Positions 9,501-17,903 are shown, counted from the stretch's first letter. The stretch: DNA of 64,000 bases from Synergistaceae bacterium (GCA_031289775.1 JAITOY010000022.1:1-64000), one strand, 5' to 3'. Notes: generated from the letters alone by a model not told the origin. Numbers and translations are program-made.

Positions 9501-9575
9501 TCGCGAAGGGCCAATTTCATAAGGGACAGTTTTTTGCGGGAGGCGTCTCGCATTTCGGGGATGACGAAAACTTGA
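6507..9575 (+). CDS. SARP/BTAD-type transcriptional regulator with AAA ATPase and TPR-like tail
   Basis: About 1,022 residues. The N-terminal ~90 residues resemble the OmpR-type winged helix of SARP regulators (LKKAEAALFYMAFEG, then NLRNAVYILRRILP). A bacterial transcriptional activator (BTAD) helical domain occupies about 95-230. An AAA/NB-ARC-like ATPase follows, with Walker A GEAGVGKT near 270 and Walker B PVLILEDLHWFD near 390. The C-terminal half is helical, probably TPR repeats. Such proteins sense a signal through the ATPase/TPR part and activate nearby genes. TTG 6507 is preferred because GAGGAG (6493-6498) sits 8 bases away; GTG codons at 6498 and 6501 are too close to or inside the SD. 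It lies 63 bases before the urocanase operon, its probable target. Confidence 0.8.
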   Translation: MPVYLHFLGEPFVEMEGSRVEIPLKKAEAALFYMAFEGSANRNRLKTLLWGDRGEELAAGNLRNAVYILRRILPDNFVADRKKLFLERCERDIDGIPDLADPLKPVAPLFFEEPLRGFDMLGISEFDEWISLARNSIRALIADRLRERVLACYEMELRDELKNALSALLSFEPYDEDSVLELMEAWSSDGCVAKAVSIFNAFREKIESEIGVSPSERAQEFFKRLLASQAPADARSPGEFFCGRKREIEEISEALSGKRDDLLIFFIHGEAGVGKTALVSRALELHALENNDVYAARPYQVGEKYPYSSWSGMVLEMGKKLDERGISVDSTTASVLSSVFYDFVNESGASGAQDIALASERNPVMLGRMLAGVVEKLSRGARPVLILEDLHWFDQRSLFLLRAFLSEVAIPLSIFLTSRPEGVPTVTDLLYGLKTATKRRFLQIDLAPFDAAETMKFCRAFLPEDVISLKGDDYFQNKSAGLPLLLVEMLRVISGNPDADPSSGLNGVIMGRMEDLSPLQSEILSVLSVFGVGASVDDLASVLRLERRDIDGSIEELLGKKLVRETQGAGALLLDFLHPNVRECVYNATPGFKKRDIHSRIADVQGARYSPHVWNPALGAILRHHYAMAGQTVQVLRQHLGEMSFYITLNHDLFPLVEDRALLSCSVPFSNREDTEYKIEQASDLLHEINAASPDTRGTNIAENRRMEASYLEIRSGYLISWGEYREGRVFLNRAMKIAKEYGFDEIGMYCLEHVCHHFLQTDDGARLLGVGRDLLRLSKRIGRENHMGMALRFIGMSMLLGGDFRRAESVFRRSMDLFEELGLTGRRYTLNLLASLCYIGEMRQWVGDLDVAMEHFERCIGRCGDAGLFWGRSHFHAHAADTALDMGDWRLVNSHIEAGEAFFDIRRGGRCSSLFYSLKSICDARAGRIGDALESLRLGDSLSSIGKRTWRAPQLMACAWIARMRESGDVNLGGGFPEHESGFYAAAAEKLYRETGASRRANFIRDSFLREASRISGMTKT

Positions 9576-9638
9576 CGAAACAAAAATATAATGAAAATTA
9601 ACATACGGTACACGATGCCGAATAGGGAGGGTTTATGA

Positions 9639-11357
9639 TTGTCCGGAAAAGCTGAGGTTCTTTACAGCGTAAAGGCGCAGAGGGGCGGGACGCTCAGGTG
9701 TAAGGGGTGGAGACAGGAGACCATCCTTCGGATGCTCGAGAACAACATGGAGAACGCCGAGCACCCGGAGAGGCTTGTCATCTACGGGGGTAATGGAAAG
9801 TGCGCCCGAAACTGGGAGTCGTATCACGCGATAGTAAAAAGCCTCAAAGAGCTGGCAGACGACGAGACGCTGGTCGTACAGTCGGGTATGCCAGTCGCGA
9901 TCTTCAAAACGCACAAGTACGCGCCGGTCGTAGTGATGGCGACCACGAACTTCATGCGCCCGACGTGGGAGACGTTTTACGACCTCGAGGCGAAAAATCT
10001 GACGATATTCGCCCAGTACACCGCCGCGCCGTGGGAGTACATAGGCACGCAGGGCGTCATAGAGGGGACGTTCGAGACGCTGGCGGCCGTCGGCATCAAG
10101 CACTACAAGGGCGACATGAAAAACAGGATATTGCTCACGGCCGGCGCTGGAGGAATGGGCGGCAACCAGACATGGGCGATGAAGATGCACGGCGGCGTCG
10201 CGATAGTTGTCGACGCTGACAGGAACATCCTCGAACGCAGGATAGAGAAAAAATACCTCGACGAGATCGTCGACTCCATAGACACCGCGATGAAGCTTGC
10301 CAAAGAGCGCGCCGCGGCGGGGAAACCTCGCTCGTTTGGCGTCGTCGGCAACGCGGCCGACTGCTTCGAGGAGGCCTACGAAAAGGGCTTTATGCCGGAT
10401 GTGCTGACTGAGATGTGTCCCTGCCACGACCCAGGTTCGTACATACCGTCAGGTTATACGCCGGAGCAGGCGAGGGAGCTCCATGAAAAGGACATAGACG
10501 TCTACATGGAGAAGGCGCGTACTACAATGAAGCGTCAGCTCGCGGTCATGCTCAAATATCTCGACAAGGGCGTTCCTGTCTTCGAATACGGCACAAGCAT
10601 ACGTAAAGAATGCCGCGATGCCGGGTTCCCCGAGTCAGAGGCTATGCGCCTTCCAGCGTTTGTGGCCGATTACATCAGGCCGCTTTTCTGCGAAGGTCGC
10701 GGGCCGTTCCGTTGGACTTGTGTCTCCGGCGAGGCGAGTGACCTGAAGAGGACGGACGAGCTGGCCATGGAGCTTTTCGGAGACGACCCGATAGTTGGCC
10801 GCTGGATACCGCTCGCGAGCAAATTCCTTCCTATAGAGGCGCTCCCGGCTCGAGTCTGCTACATGGGTTTCGGCCAGCGCAAGAAGTTCGCGCTCGCTGT
10901 CAACGAGCTGATCCGCAAGGGCGAGATAAAGGGGCCCGTCGCTTTTTCGCGCGACAACCTCGACTCCGGCTCCATCGTGAACCCGACGTTCGAGTCCGAG
11001 AGGATGCCGGACGGCGGAGACCTCATATCCGACTGGCCAATGCTGAATGGGTTGTTGAACGCCTGCGGCATGTGCGACCTCATTGCGATTCAGGCGAACT
11101 ACTCGATGGGCGAGGCTGTGCATACCGGCGTTACGCAGATCGCCGACGGCACGGAAGACGCTAAGATCCGCCTCGAGGTGGCCATGACGGTCGACGCCGG
11201 CATAGGGGTTGTGCGCCACGCCCAGGCCGGGTATGACAGCGCGAAGACTGTGGCGAATGGCAAGGGGCCGCTCACGGACGAGTCGATAAACGTCCCGCTC
11301 TGGTGGCAGCCCGCCGAGTTCGTGACGTTTGGCCCCGACGAGAGAGCCAAAAACTGA
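9639..11357 (+). CDS. urocanase family protein, divergent (urocanate or related hydratase)
   Basis: 572 residues from a TTG start with a GGGAGG SD 8 bases upstream. Family hallmarks are present: LVIYGGNGKCARNWESYHAI near the N-terminus, LVVQSGMPVAIFKTHKYAP, the NAD-binding LLTAGAGGMGGNQ near residue 165, PDVLTEM near 255, and ADGTEDAKIRLEVAM near 500. Urocanase adds water to urocanate using tightly bound NAD+ as an electrophile. The canonical segment with a GGGVGxGxSxHAG pattern is replaced here by IAIQANYSMGEAVHTGVTQ, and the TDQTSAHDP region reads TEMCPCHDPGSYIP. It is therefore a divergent branch and may act on a modified urocanate. It is followed after one base by a cyclodeaminase-like gene. 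Confidence 0.8.
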   Translation: MSGKAEVLYSVKAQRGGTLRCKGWRQETILRMLENNMENAEHPERLVIYGGNGKCARNWESYHAIVKSLKELADDETLVVQSGMPVAIFKTHKYAPVVVMATTNFMRPTWETFYDLEAKNLTIFAQYTAAPWEYIGTQGVIEGTFETLAAVGIKHYKGDMKNRILLTAGAGGMGGNQTWAMKMHGGVAIVVDADRNILERRIEKKYLDEIVDSIDTAMKLAKERAAAGKPRSFGVVGNAADCFEEAYEKGFMPDVLTEMCPCHDPGSYIPSGYTPEQARELHEKDIDVYMEKARTTMKRQLAVMLKYLDKGVPVFEYGTSIRKECRDAGFPESEAMRLPAFVADYIRPLFCEGRGPFRWTCVSGEASDLKRTDELAMELFGDDPIVGRWIPLASKFLPIEALPARVCYMGFGQRKKFALAVNELIRKGEIKGPVAFSRDNLDSGSIVNPTFESERMPDGGDLISDWPMLNGLLNACGMCDLIAIQANYSMGEAVHTGVTQIADGTEDAKIRLEVAMTVDAGIGVVRHAQAGYDSAKTVANGKGPLTDESINVPLWWQPAEFVTFGPDERAKN

Positions 11358-11358
11358 T

Positions 11359-11925
11359 ATGCGGATAGAGGAAATTTTTGGCAAGGTGACGGACAGTGGC
11401 GACGCCACAGTAGGCGGCGGAGCCGCTTCCGCCATTGCCGGGGCGATGGCCGCCGGGCTCGTGAGCATGGTGTCGCTTCTTTCGAGGGGCAGGGAACTGG
11501 GTCTCGACGACGCGGCTTACGTTGGTTTTGCCGAGGAACTGAAAGCCATCTCCGAGGAATTCAGGGCGGGAGCGTACGCTGACGAGGTTGCGTTCCTCGG
11601 GATAAAGGCCGCGCTTGCCCTGCCGAAAGCGACGGACGAGGAAAAGTCGACAAGGCGAGGAGCGCTCTCTGCGGCGGCCATAACCGCCGCGGACGTGCCG
11701 CTTGAAAACGCTGGAAGAACTGTGCGGGTTCTGGAGATAGTCGCTGCCCTTGAAGGAAAATACAACACGTCCGCCGCGTCTGACATGGAGTGCGGCAGGA
11801 TGTTAGCGAGGAGCGCGCTCTCGGGTTGTCTGCTCAACGTGGAAGCGAACCTGCCCATGATAAAGGATCCTGGCGCGAAGGAAAGGCTTGAAAAAGCGTC
11901 GGAGGAACTCAAGCGCCTGCTGTAA
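11359..11925 (+). CDS. fchA: formimidoyltetrahydrofolate cyclodeaminase-like protein
   Basis: 188 residues of the formiminotransferase-cyclodeaminase C-terminal family as a free-standing protein. Visible: GDATVGGGAASAIAGAMAAGL near the N-terminus, the classic glycine-rich start of the family, then AGAYADEVAF and a central NAGRTVRVLEI helix. The family converts formimino-THF to methenyl-THF with release of ammonia, or acts as methenyl-THF cyclohydrolase (FchA). The ATG at 11359 lies one base after the urocanase stop, so the two are co-translated. Placement after a urocanase supports a role in one-carbon recovery from an imidazole ring, although the formiminotransferase half is not in this window. 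Confidence 0.8.
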   Translation: MRIEEIFGKVTDSGDATVGGGAASAIAGAMAAGLVSMVSLLSRGRELGLDDAAYVGFAEELKAISEEFRAGAYADEVAFLGIKAALALPKATDEEKSTRRGALSAAAITAADVPLENAGRTVRVLEIVAALEGKYNTSAASDMECGRMLARSALSGCLLNVEANLPMIKDPGAKERLEKASEELKRLL

Positions 11926-12134
11926 AGGCATTTTTTCAAATGGAATTGATTATTTTTTCGATACTTGATTTTGTTAAACTGTTGTGATAACCTGCTTCGA
12001 TTGCTCGAAAGAACAGGTAGTATCATCGAAGTAAATGCTGATTTATTGATAGAGGCCTGTCTCTGTACTCCAGGGGCGAGGGAGGATCATTCGAAGCCTG
12101 AGATATTTCTCGGGAATCTGAAGGGCGTGGTCAG

Positions 12135-12998
12135 TTGCAGTTATTTTTCGAGCAGTTGCTGAACGGGCTTGCAATAGGTTCCATATACGCGCTTATAACG
12201 CTCGGGCTCGCGCTCGTATACGGAATCCTTCGTATCCTGCACGTTGCGCACGCCGCCGTCTACACTGTCGGGGCGTATGTGGGACTCGCGATATACAGCC
12301 ACACGTCGACTCTGCTGCTTGCCATTCCAGGCAGCATGGTGGTCTGCGCGCTCATCGGAGTGGCGATAGAGCGGTTAGTCTACTTCCCTCTCCTCAAGTA
12401 CCCTCCGTATGTTCCGCTGATAAGCAGCATAGCGTTGTTTCTAAGTCTGGAGGAGCTGTGCCGGATCATCGCCGGTCCAGAGCTCCTCACATTTCCGGCC
12501 GCTCTTCCGTTTCCGTCATTTTCGGCCGGTGGGGTGAGGGTGTCGGGCACGCTTGTCGCTGTGTATGTCGTGACAGCCCTCGTGCTAGCGATCCTCTGGT
12601 TCATCACGTCCAAGACAGAGTTCGGCCTCGCGATGCGCGCCGCCTCCCAGGACATGGACGTGGCCTCCTCCCTCGGCGTGGACAGCCGCAGGGTCGTGGA
12701 CGCGATGTTTGCGATAGGATCCGCCATAGCGTCCATAGCCGGGATTCTCGTCGCGATATATTACAATCAGGTTTATTCGACCATGGGCACGATGCCGGCG
12801 TACAAAACGCTCGCGCTTATCGTCGTGGGTGGCATGGGCTCTGTTCCAGGCGCGGTGGTCGCCTCGATCCTGCTAGGCCTCGGCGAGACGCTTTTGATTG
12901 GATTTGCCAACATTCCAATGCCAAGAGACGCGCTTGCGTTTATCGCCATGATAATCGTGCTGATGTGGAAGCCTGCGGGCCTTCTTGGCAGGGGCTGA
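12135..12998 (+). CDS. livH: branched-chain-type amino-acid ABC transporter permease (LivH)
   Basis: 287 residues, about eight hydrophobic helices. The start LFFEQLLNGLAIGSIYALIT is a textbook LivH N-terminus, and GGMGSVPGAVVASILLGL near residue 235 is the conserved cytoplasmic loop that contacts the ATPases. LivH and LivM form the membrane pore of HAAT-family importers for branched-chain or other amino acids. The start is TTG 12135; the SD is weak. It opens the livHMGFK group, 209 bases after the cyclodeaminase gene. That gap holds no obvious terminator, so co-transcription with the urocanase genes is possible. Confidence 0.92.
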   Translation: MQLFFEQLLNGLAIGSIYALITLGLALVYGILRILHVAHAAVYTVGAYVGLAIYSHTSTLLLAIPGSMVVCALIGVAIERLVYFPLLKYPPYVPLISSIALFLSLEELCRIIAGPELLTFPAALPFPSFSAGGVRVSGTLVAVYVVTALVLAILWFITSKTEFGLAMRAASQDMDVASSLGVDSRRVVDAMFAIGSAIASIAGILVAIYYNQVYSTMGTMPAYKTLALIVVGGMGSVPGAVVASILLGLGETLLIGFANIPMPRDALAFIAMIIVLMWKPAGLLGRG

Positions 12999-13009
12999 AG
13001 GCCGGGGAC

Positions 13010-13936
13010 ATGGATTATTTCGCGACCGTGGCAACGCTCATAGTCATACAGGCAATAGCGGCCTGCGGCCTCAACGTGATCGTAGGGTACGCAGGGCAGA
13101 TTTCGCTCGGGCACGCCGCGTTTTTTGGCATTGGGGCATATGCGAGCGCCATGTTGACGACAAAGGCCGGGCTCACGTTCTGGCAGGCTCTGCCTGCGGC
13201 GCTCCTCATAACCATGCTCCTCGGGTTTCTTCTCGGGCTGCCGAGCCTGAGGGTGAGAGAGGATTTTCTTGCCATAACTACGATAGGGATCAATTTTATT
13301 GTCGAGGCCGTGTTTATCTACACGCCATTTTTCGGAGGCGCCCTCGGCATAGGCGGAATTCCGCGAGTCGTTGTAATGGGCGGCAGGCTCGGCAACAACC
13401 AGTTTTTAGCGCTCTGCCTCGTTTTTCTGGTTCTCTCGCTCGCGCTCTGCAGGCAGTTTGCCAGGGCTTGGGCCGGACTCGCCTGTTTCGCTGTGCGCGA
13501 GGACGAGACGGCGGCTTCGAGCATGGGCATCTCACCGGTGCGCGCCAAACTCTCGGCCTTTGTCCTCGGAACCGGCATGGCCGGGCTTGCCGGTACTCTG
13601 TATGCCCACTACGCCCGCTTCATATCGGCCGGGGACTTTGGGTTCCCTGTGTCCATTTCAATTATGTCAATGGTGGTTCTCGGAGGTATGGGCACGCTCT
13701 TCGGGCCACTGCTCGGGGCCATGATTATAGGGATACTGCCGGAGATATTCCGTCCGCTGATAGACTATCGCATGTTCATCTATTCCGTTCTTTTGCTCCT
13801 CATGATCCGATTTCAGCCCGGCGGACTCCTCGGTGATAGCAGCCTCGTCGTTGGTCTGCTGAAAAGCTTGAAAAAACTGGTAAAACCTAAAAACATCGCA
13901 AATCCTCGAGAAATAGGAGGAGATGGAGATGTCTAG
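13010..13936 (+). CDS. livM: branched-chain-type amino-acid ABC transporter permease (LivM)
   Basis: 308 residues from the ATG at 13010. Hydrophobic throughout. Family marks: CGLNVIVGYAGQISLGHAAF near residue 20 (the LivM signature), and GGMGTLFGPLLGAMIIGILP near 230. Partner permease of LivH. A longer open frame upstream overlaps livH and is not used. It ends with a short basic tail that overlaps the livG start by 8 bases. Confidence 0.92.
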   Translation: MDYFATVATLIVIQAIAACGLNVIVGYAGQISLGHAAFFGIGAYASAMLTTKAGLTFWQALPAALLITMLLGFLLGLPSLRVREDFLAITTIGINFIVEAVFIYTPFFGGALGIGGIPRVVVMGGRLGNNQFLALCLVFLVLSLALCRQFARAWAGLACFAVREDETAASSMGISPVRAKLSAFVLGTGMAGLAGTLYAHYARFISAGDFGFPVSISIMSMVVLGGMGTLFGPLLGAMIIGILPEIFRPLIDYRMFIYSVLLLLMIRFQPGGLLGDSSLVVGLLKSLKKLVKPKNIANPREIGGDGDV

Positions 13937-14699
13937 GGCGCTGTTGGAGGTGCACGGCATCTCCGTAGTTTTCGGAGGTTTGAGGGCTGTGGACGACGTG
14001 AGTTTCGAGATCCATGACAGAGAGATTCTCGGGCTGCTCGGGCCAAATGGGGCCGGGAAGACGACTTGCTTCAACGCCATCTCCGGCGTCTACCCGCCGA
14101 CGTTGGGAGATATACTGCTCGACGGGGCGAGGACAAACGGCGCGCCCCCGCATGGGATGGCAAGGCTCGGGGTCGGCCGCACGTTTCAGATAGTCCGTCC
14201 GTTCTCCGGCCTGTCCGTGCGCGAGAACGTGATTGTTGCCCTCGGAGGCCCCCGTTATCGTGGAAACTTACTGCGCTCGCTCACGTCGTGGAGAAAGAAG
14301 GGCATTGCTGACGAGGCTGGAGCGATACTCGACAGAGTGGGGCTTCTCGACGTCGCCGATCGCACGTCAGGCCAACTTCCGATCGGCAGTCTGCGTCGGG
14401 TGGAGATTGCGCGAGCCCTCGCTCTGAGCCCGAGGCTTCTCCTTCTCGACGAGTCATTCTCGGGTCTTCGCAGTACGGAGATAGCCCAGATAGAGGAGCT
14501 GATCCGCTCCATAAGGGAGGATGGGGTCTCAGTTCTCCTCATAGAGCACAACATGAAAGTGGCGATGGGCCTCTCTGATCGCGTGGTCGTACTTGATCAC
14601 GGCAGGAAACTTGCTGAGGGAAAGCCATCGGAAGTTGCCTCGAACCAGGCTGTCATAGAGGCGTATCTCGGCAGGGGGGAGCGCGGTAATGTTGCTTGA
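13929..14699 (+). CDS. livG: branched-chain-type amino-acid ABC transporter ATP-binding protein (LivG)
   Basis: 256 residues. Walker A is LGPNGAGKTT near residue 40. The Walker B region reads LSPRLLLLDESFSG, and the H-loop is in LIEHNMKVAMGLSDRVVVLD. The usual LSGGQ signature is degenerate here, reading PIGSLRRVEIARAL, where canonical LivG has LSYGxQRRLEIARAL; this is unusual for a working ABC ATPase. Of two ATG codons, 13929 has an AGGAGG SD 8 bases away, whereas 13923 is only 2 bases from it. One of two ATPases powering the LivHM pore. Confidence 0.9.
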   Translation: MSRALLEVHGISVVFGGLRAVDDVSFEIHDREILGLLGPNGAGKTTCFNAISGVYPPTLGDILLDGARTNGAPPHGMARLGVGRTFQIVRPFSGLSVRENVIVALGGPRYRGNLLRSLTSWRKKGIADEAGAILDRVGLLDVADRTSGQLPIGSLRRVEIARALALSPRLLLLDESFSGLRSTEIAQIEELIRSIREDGVSVLLIEHNMKVAMGLSDRVVVLDHGRKLAEGKPSEVASNQAVIEAYLGRGERGNVA

Positions 14700-15408
14700 C
14701 GTCTCCGGGCTGTCCATAGCTTATAAAGGCCTCGAAGCTCTGCACGGCGTCTCTCTTCACATTGAGGAGGGCGAGCTCGTCTCTGTCATTGGGGCTAACG
14801 GGGCCGGAAAAACGACGCTTCTCCAGTCACTCATAGGTTGGCAGCAGCCGTCGGGCGGAATAGTTTCCTTCAATGGGCGGGACATCACAGGGGAGCGCTC
14901 GCATATCAGGGCGCGCCTCGGTATTCGTATTGTGCCGGAGAAGGCGAGGGTCTTCACGAGGCTTACCGTCCATGAAAATTTGATGATGGGCGCGTATGGC
15001 ATGAGCGGCCGGCGCGAGAAAATGGCGGTCAGGGATAGTCTCAGGCGCCTCTACTCTCTGTTTCCCGTATTGGAAAGACGGAGCGGCCAGCTCGCGTCGA
15101 CGCTCTCCGGCGGCGAACAGCAGCAGCTCTCCATAGCGCGCGCCTGCATATCGGCGCCGAAACTTCTTTTGGTTGACGAGGTCTCCATGGGGCTGATGCC
15201 CATCTTGGTCGACCAGGTGTTCGAGCTTCTCGCGCAGCTGAACAGAGAGGAGGGTCTGACTATTCTCCTTGTGGAACAAAACGCCCTTGCGTCGCTTAAA
15301 ATATCGCACAGGGCATACGTTTTGGAGACAGGCGACATTGTCCTTGAGGGCGAGGCGGATCGAATGCTCAACGACGAACGGATTCGTGAAGCTTATCTCG
15401 GTATATGA
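14689..15408 (+). CDS. livF: branched-chain-type amino-acid ABC transporter ATP-binding protein (LivF)
   Basis: 239 residues. Walker A IGANGAGKTT near residue 35, signature LSGGEQQQLSIARA near 138, Walker B PKLLLVDEVSMGL, and the H-loop replaced by LVEQNALASLKISHRAYVLE, as is normal for LivF. It overlaps livG by 11 bases. Works with LivG as the ATPase pair of the importer. Confidence 0.93.
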   Translation: MLLDVSGLSIAYKGLEALHGVSLHIEEGELVSVIGANGAGKTTLLQSLIGWQQPSGGIVSFNGRDITGERSHIRARLGIRIVPEKARVFTRLTVHENLMMGAYGMSGRREKMAVRDSLRRLYSLFPVLERRSGQLASTLSGGEQQQLSIARACISAPKLLLVDEVSMGLMPILVDQVFELLAQLNREEGLTILLVEQNALASLKISHRAYVLETGDIVLEGEADRMLNDERIREAYLGI

Positions 15409-15435
15409 CGCGAAAAATATGGAGGTGTTTTGCAA

Positions 15436-16590
15436 ATGAAGGTAAAGTCAACGTTGTGCGCGATTATTGTGCTTCTTGCCTGTTTATTCTGCGGCGCGGC
15501 GAGTGCGGCAGATACGATTAAAATCGGCGTCCTCGCTCCGATCACTGGTTTCGCGGCGTCGGATGGGTTCAGCACTATCGAGTCGATCAAGCTGGCGCAG
15601 GAGAAGGTGAACGCGGCGGGCGGCGTCCTCGGCAAGCAGATCGAGGTCGTGTACTACGACGACGCGGCGGATCCGAAACAGGCCGTGCCGCTCGCCAATA
15701 AACTCATCACACAGGACAAGGTCGTCGCGTTTGTCGCCGGCTCATACAGTATGCCGTCGCGAGCGGTGGCCCCGATATTCGACGAGGAGGAAATTCCGCT
15801 CGTGGCCGCCTACGCCCTGCACCCTGAGATAACAAATGGCGACTATACGTTCCGTAACGGTTTCCTGGGGACGACCGAGGGGCGCGTCGCGGCGTACACG
15901 GCGCTCGAGCTCTTCAAGGCTAAGACTGTAGCTCTTGTCACGAGCGACAACGACTTCGGCCAGACGCTAAAGGACGGCTTTGTTGGATATCTCAAGAGCG
16001 TGGGGCGCGAAAAAGATCTTATACTCCAGCAGACATATCCCAGCAGCGAAAAGGATTTTGCCGTCTACCTCTCTAAGATAAAGGACGCGGCGCCCGATGT
16101 TGTTTTTTTCAGCGGCTACTACTTCCAGACCGCGCCAGCACTGAAACAGGCTAAGGAGATGGGCATAGAGAACATACGCTTCATAGGCGAGCAGGGCTCC
16201 GACTCTCCGAAGATGGCGGAGATAGCGCTCGACGCCGCCGAGGGTTTCGTGATATTGACGAACCTCGACCGCGACGATAAACGTCCATTCGTCCAGGAGT
16301 TTCTCAAGTCCTACCGCGATCGCCACAATATAGAGCCTGACATGGTTGGCGCGTCCGCCTACGACGCGTTTATGATAATAGTCGACGCGATAAAGACGGC
16401 CGGCGGCACGGACGGAAAGGCAATTCGCGACGCGATAGCCGCCACGAAAAATTACGATGGTCTCACAGGGGTCATCAACGGTTTCGACGCGGCTGGCGAG
16501 GTGCTGAAACCGGTTCAGTTGCAGGAGATAAAGGAAGGCAAGTTCCGCTATTTCGGCATAGTGACGGACTCTGAGCTGATCAAGCCCTGA
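15436..16590 (+). CDS. livK: amino-acid ABC transporter substrate-binding protein (LivK-type)
   Basis: 384 residues from the ATG at 15436, chosen because GGAGGT lies 10 bases upstream; the in-frame TTG at 15430 is only 4 bases from it. Signal peptide MKVKSTLCAIIVLLACLFC ending near ASA-AD, so the protein is exported. The mature start DTIKIGVLAPITGFAASDG is the Peripla_BP_6 pattern, followed by AAGGVLGKQIEVVYYDDAAD and AYDAFMIIVDAI. It binds the amino acid in the periplasm and delivers it to LivHM. The true substrate cannot be read from sequence; proximity to the urocanase genes suggests histidine-related compounds as well as branched-chain acids. Confidence 0.92.
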   Translation: MKVKSTLCAIIVLLACLFCGAASAADTIKIGVLAPITGFAASDGFSTIESIKLAQEKVNAAGGVLGKQIEVVYYDDAADPKQAVPLANKLITQDKVVAFVAGSYSMPSRAVAPIFDEEEIPLVAAYALHPEITNGDYTFRNGFLGTTEGRVAAYTALELFKAKTVALVTSDNDFGQTLKDGFVGYLKSVGREKDLILQQTYPSSEKDFAVYLSKIKDAAPDVVFFSGYYFQTAPALKQAKEMGIENIRFIGEQGSDSPKMAEIALDAAEGFVILTNLDRDDKRPFVQEFLKSYRDRHNIEPDMVGASAYDAFMIIVDAIKTAGGTDGKAIRDAIAATKNYDGLTGVINGFDAAGEVLKPVQLQEIKEGKFRYFGIVTDSELIKP

Positions 16591-16685
16591 GGAAGGTCTG
16601 ATTTATTAGAGGCCTAAGGGTAACGATTAAAAACAGGAAAAGCGCCCTGGGGTTTTGTCGCGCGCATAAGAATGGGAGGCCTACA

Positions 16686-17903
16686 TTGAAGCTGACGCAA
16701 GAACAAAACGACATGTTAAACGGTGTCCATGGCGAAGCCGTAGCCTACTCCATGCGCATTCAGGTTGGGATGGGCAGGATATTCGGCGCGAAGAGGATGG
16801 TTCCCATCACGAGGGCTCACGTCGCATTGAGCGCGCAGGACGCCGACGTTTGGTTCGTGGAGAAGATGCTCGGTATGGGCGGGAAGTGCAAAATAGCCCC
16901 GACTGTCAACCCGAGCATAGACCTGTCATATTTAAATCAGCATCTGGCTCAGATACCGGAGGCTGGCCTCGATATCGTTTCGCGGACGAACGAGGCGTAC
17001 AAAAAGATCGGCGCGGTGTTGAGCTTCAACTGCACGCCATATCTCCAGCAAAACGTCCCGGCCTTCGGAGAGGTCGTCGGTTTTTCCGAGTCGAGCGCCA
17101 CGCCGTACGTCAACTCGGTTTTGGGCGCCAGAACGAACCGCGAATCCTCGCAGAGCGCGCTGTGCGCGGCTATAACAGGGCTTGTCCCGGAGTACGGTCT
17201 TTTGCTCGACGAGAACAGGCGCGCCGAGATATTGGTCGAGGTGAAGGCGAAAATAAAGGACGACTTCGACTATCAACTGCTCGGCTGGTGCTACCCGCTT
17301 GTCCACAACGGCCCGGAGGTTCCCGCGTTCCTTGGGATTGATGAGCGGGCTACGCCGGAGGGCTTCATGAACTTCGGGGCGCAGTTGAACACGTCGGGGG
17401 CGGTCGGGCTCTACCACGTCGTAGGGATCACCCCTGAGGCGCCGGACGAGCGAATCGTCTTCGGCGGGAAGCCGCCGAAGCGCAAGGTCACGATCGGCGA
17501 CGAGGAACTGGATATGGTGCGCCGCAAGATATGCGGAGGGCCCGGCAAGGTAGACTTCGCTATGTTCGGCTGTCCACACCTCACAATCCGCCAGGTCGCG
17601 GACATTGCCAGGATATGCGAAGGCAAAAAATTCGCCGTCGACGTCTGGGTGCTGACGAGCTCGCTTACAAAAGAGCTGGCTCAGAGGATGGGCCTTCAGG
17701 AGATCATAAATAGGTCGGGAGGGCATGTTATCGCCGACACCTGCATCGACGTCCCGCCCTGCTGGCGCCCATATTACGGGGGCGTCGGGGTGACCGACTC
17801 GCCAAAGTGCGCTTATTACAACGAGATACGGAAGATCGACTTTAAAATAAGGCCGCTCGGCGTCGCGATAGAGTCCGCGATCGCGGGGGAGGTGCGCCTA
17901 TGA
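16686..17903 (+). CDS. aconitase X large (catalytic) subunit
   Basis: 405 residues, TTG start with GGGAGG 7 bases upstream. The aconitase X catalytic domain (DUF521) is recognisable from MHGEAV-like VHGEAVAYSMRIQVGMGRIF, the central GAVLSFNCTPYLQQNVPAFGE, AALTG-like AAITGLVPEYGLLLDENRRA, and the C-terminal CPHLTIRQ. In this family three cysteines bind an Fe-S or metal centre. Here the large and swivel domains are separate genes overlapping by 4 bases. In bacteria the two-subunit form (type IIb) has been shown to dehydrate cis-3-hydroxy-L-proline; in archaea two-subunit AcnX is a phosphomevalonate dehydratase. The bacterial context and adjacent TRAP importer favour a hydroxyproline-like substrate. 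Confidence 0.85.
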   Translation: MKLTQEQNDMLNGVHGEAVAYSMRIQVGMGRIFGAKRMVPITRAHVALSAQDADVWFVEKMLGMGGKCKIAPTVNPSIDLSYLNQHLAQIPEAGLDIVSRTNEAYKKIGAVLSFNCTPYLQQNVPAFGEVVGFSESSATPYVNSVLGARTNRESSQSALCAAITGLVPEYGLLLDENRRAEILVEVKAKIKDDFDYQLLGWCYPLVHNGPEVPAFLGIDERATPEGFMNFGAQLNTSGAVGLYHVVGITPEAPDERIVFGGKPPKRKVTIGDEELDMVRRKICGGPGKVDFAMFGCPHLTIRQVADIARICEGKKFAVDVWVLTSSLTKELAQRMGLQEIINRSGGHVIADTCIDVPPCWRPYYGGVGVTDSPKCAYYNEIRKIDFKIRPLGVAIESAIAGEVRL

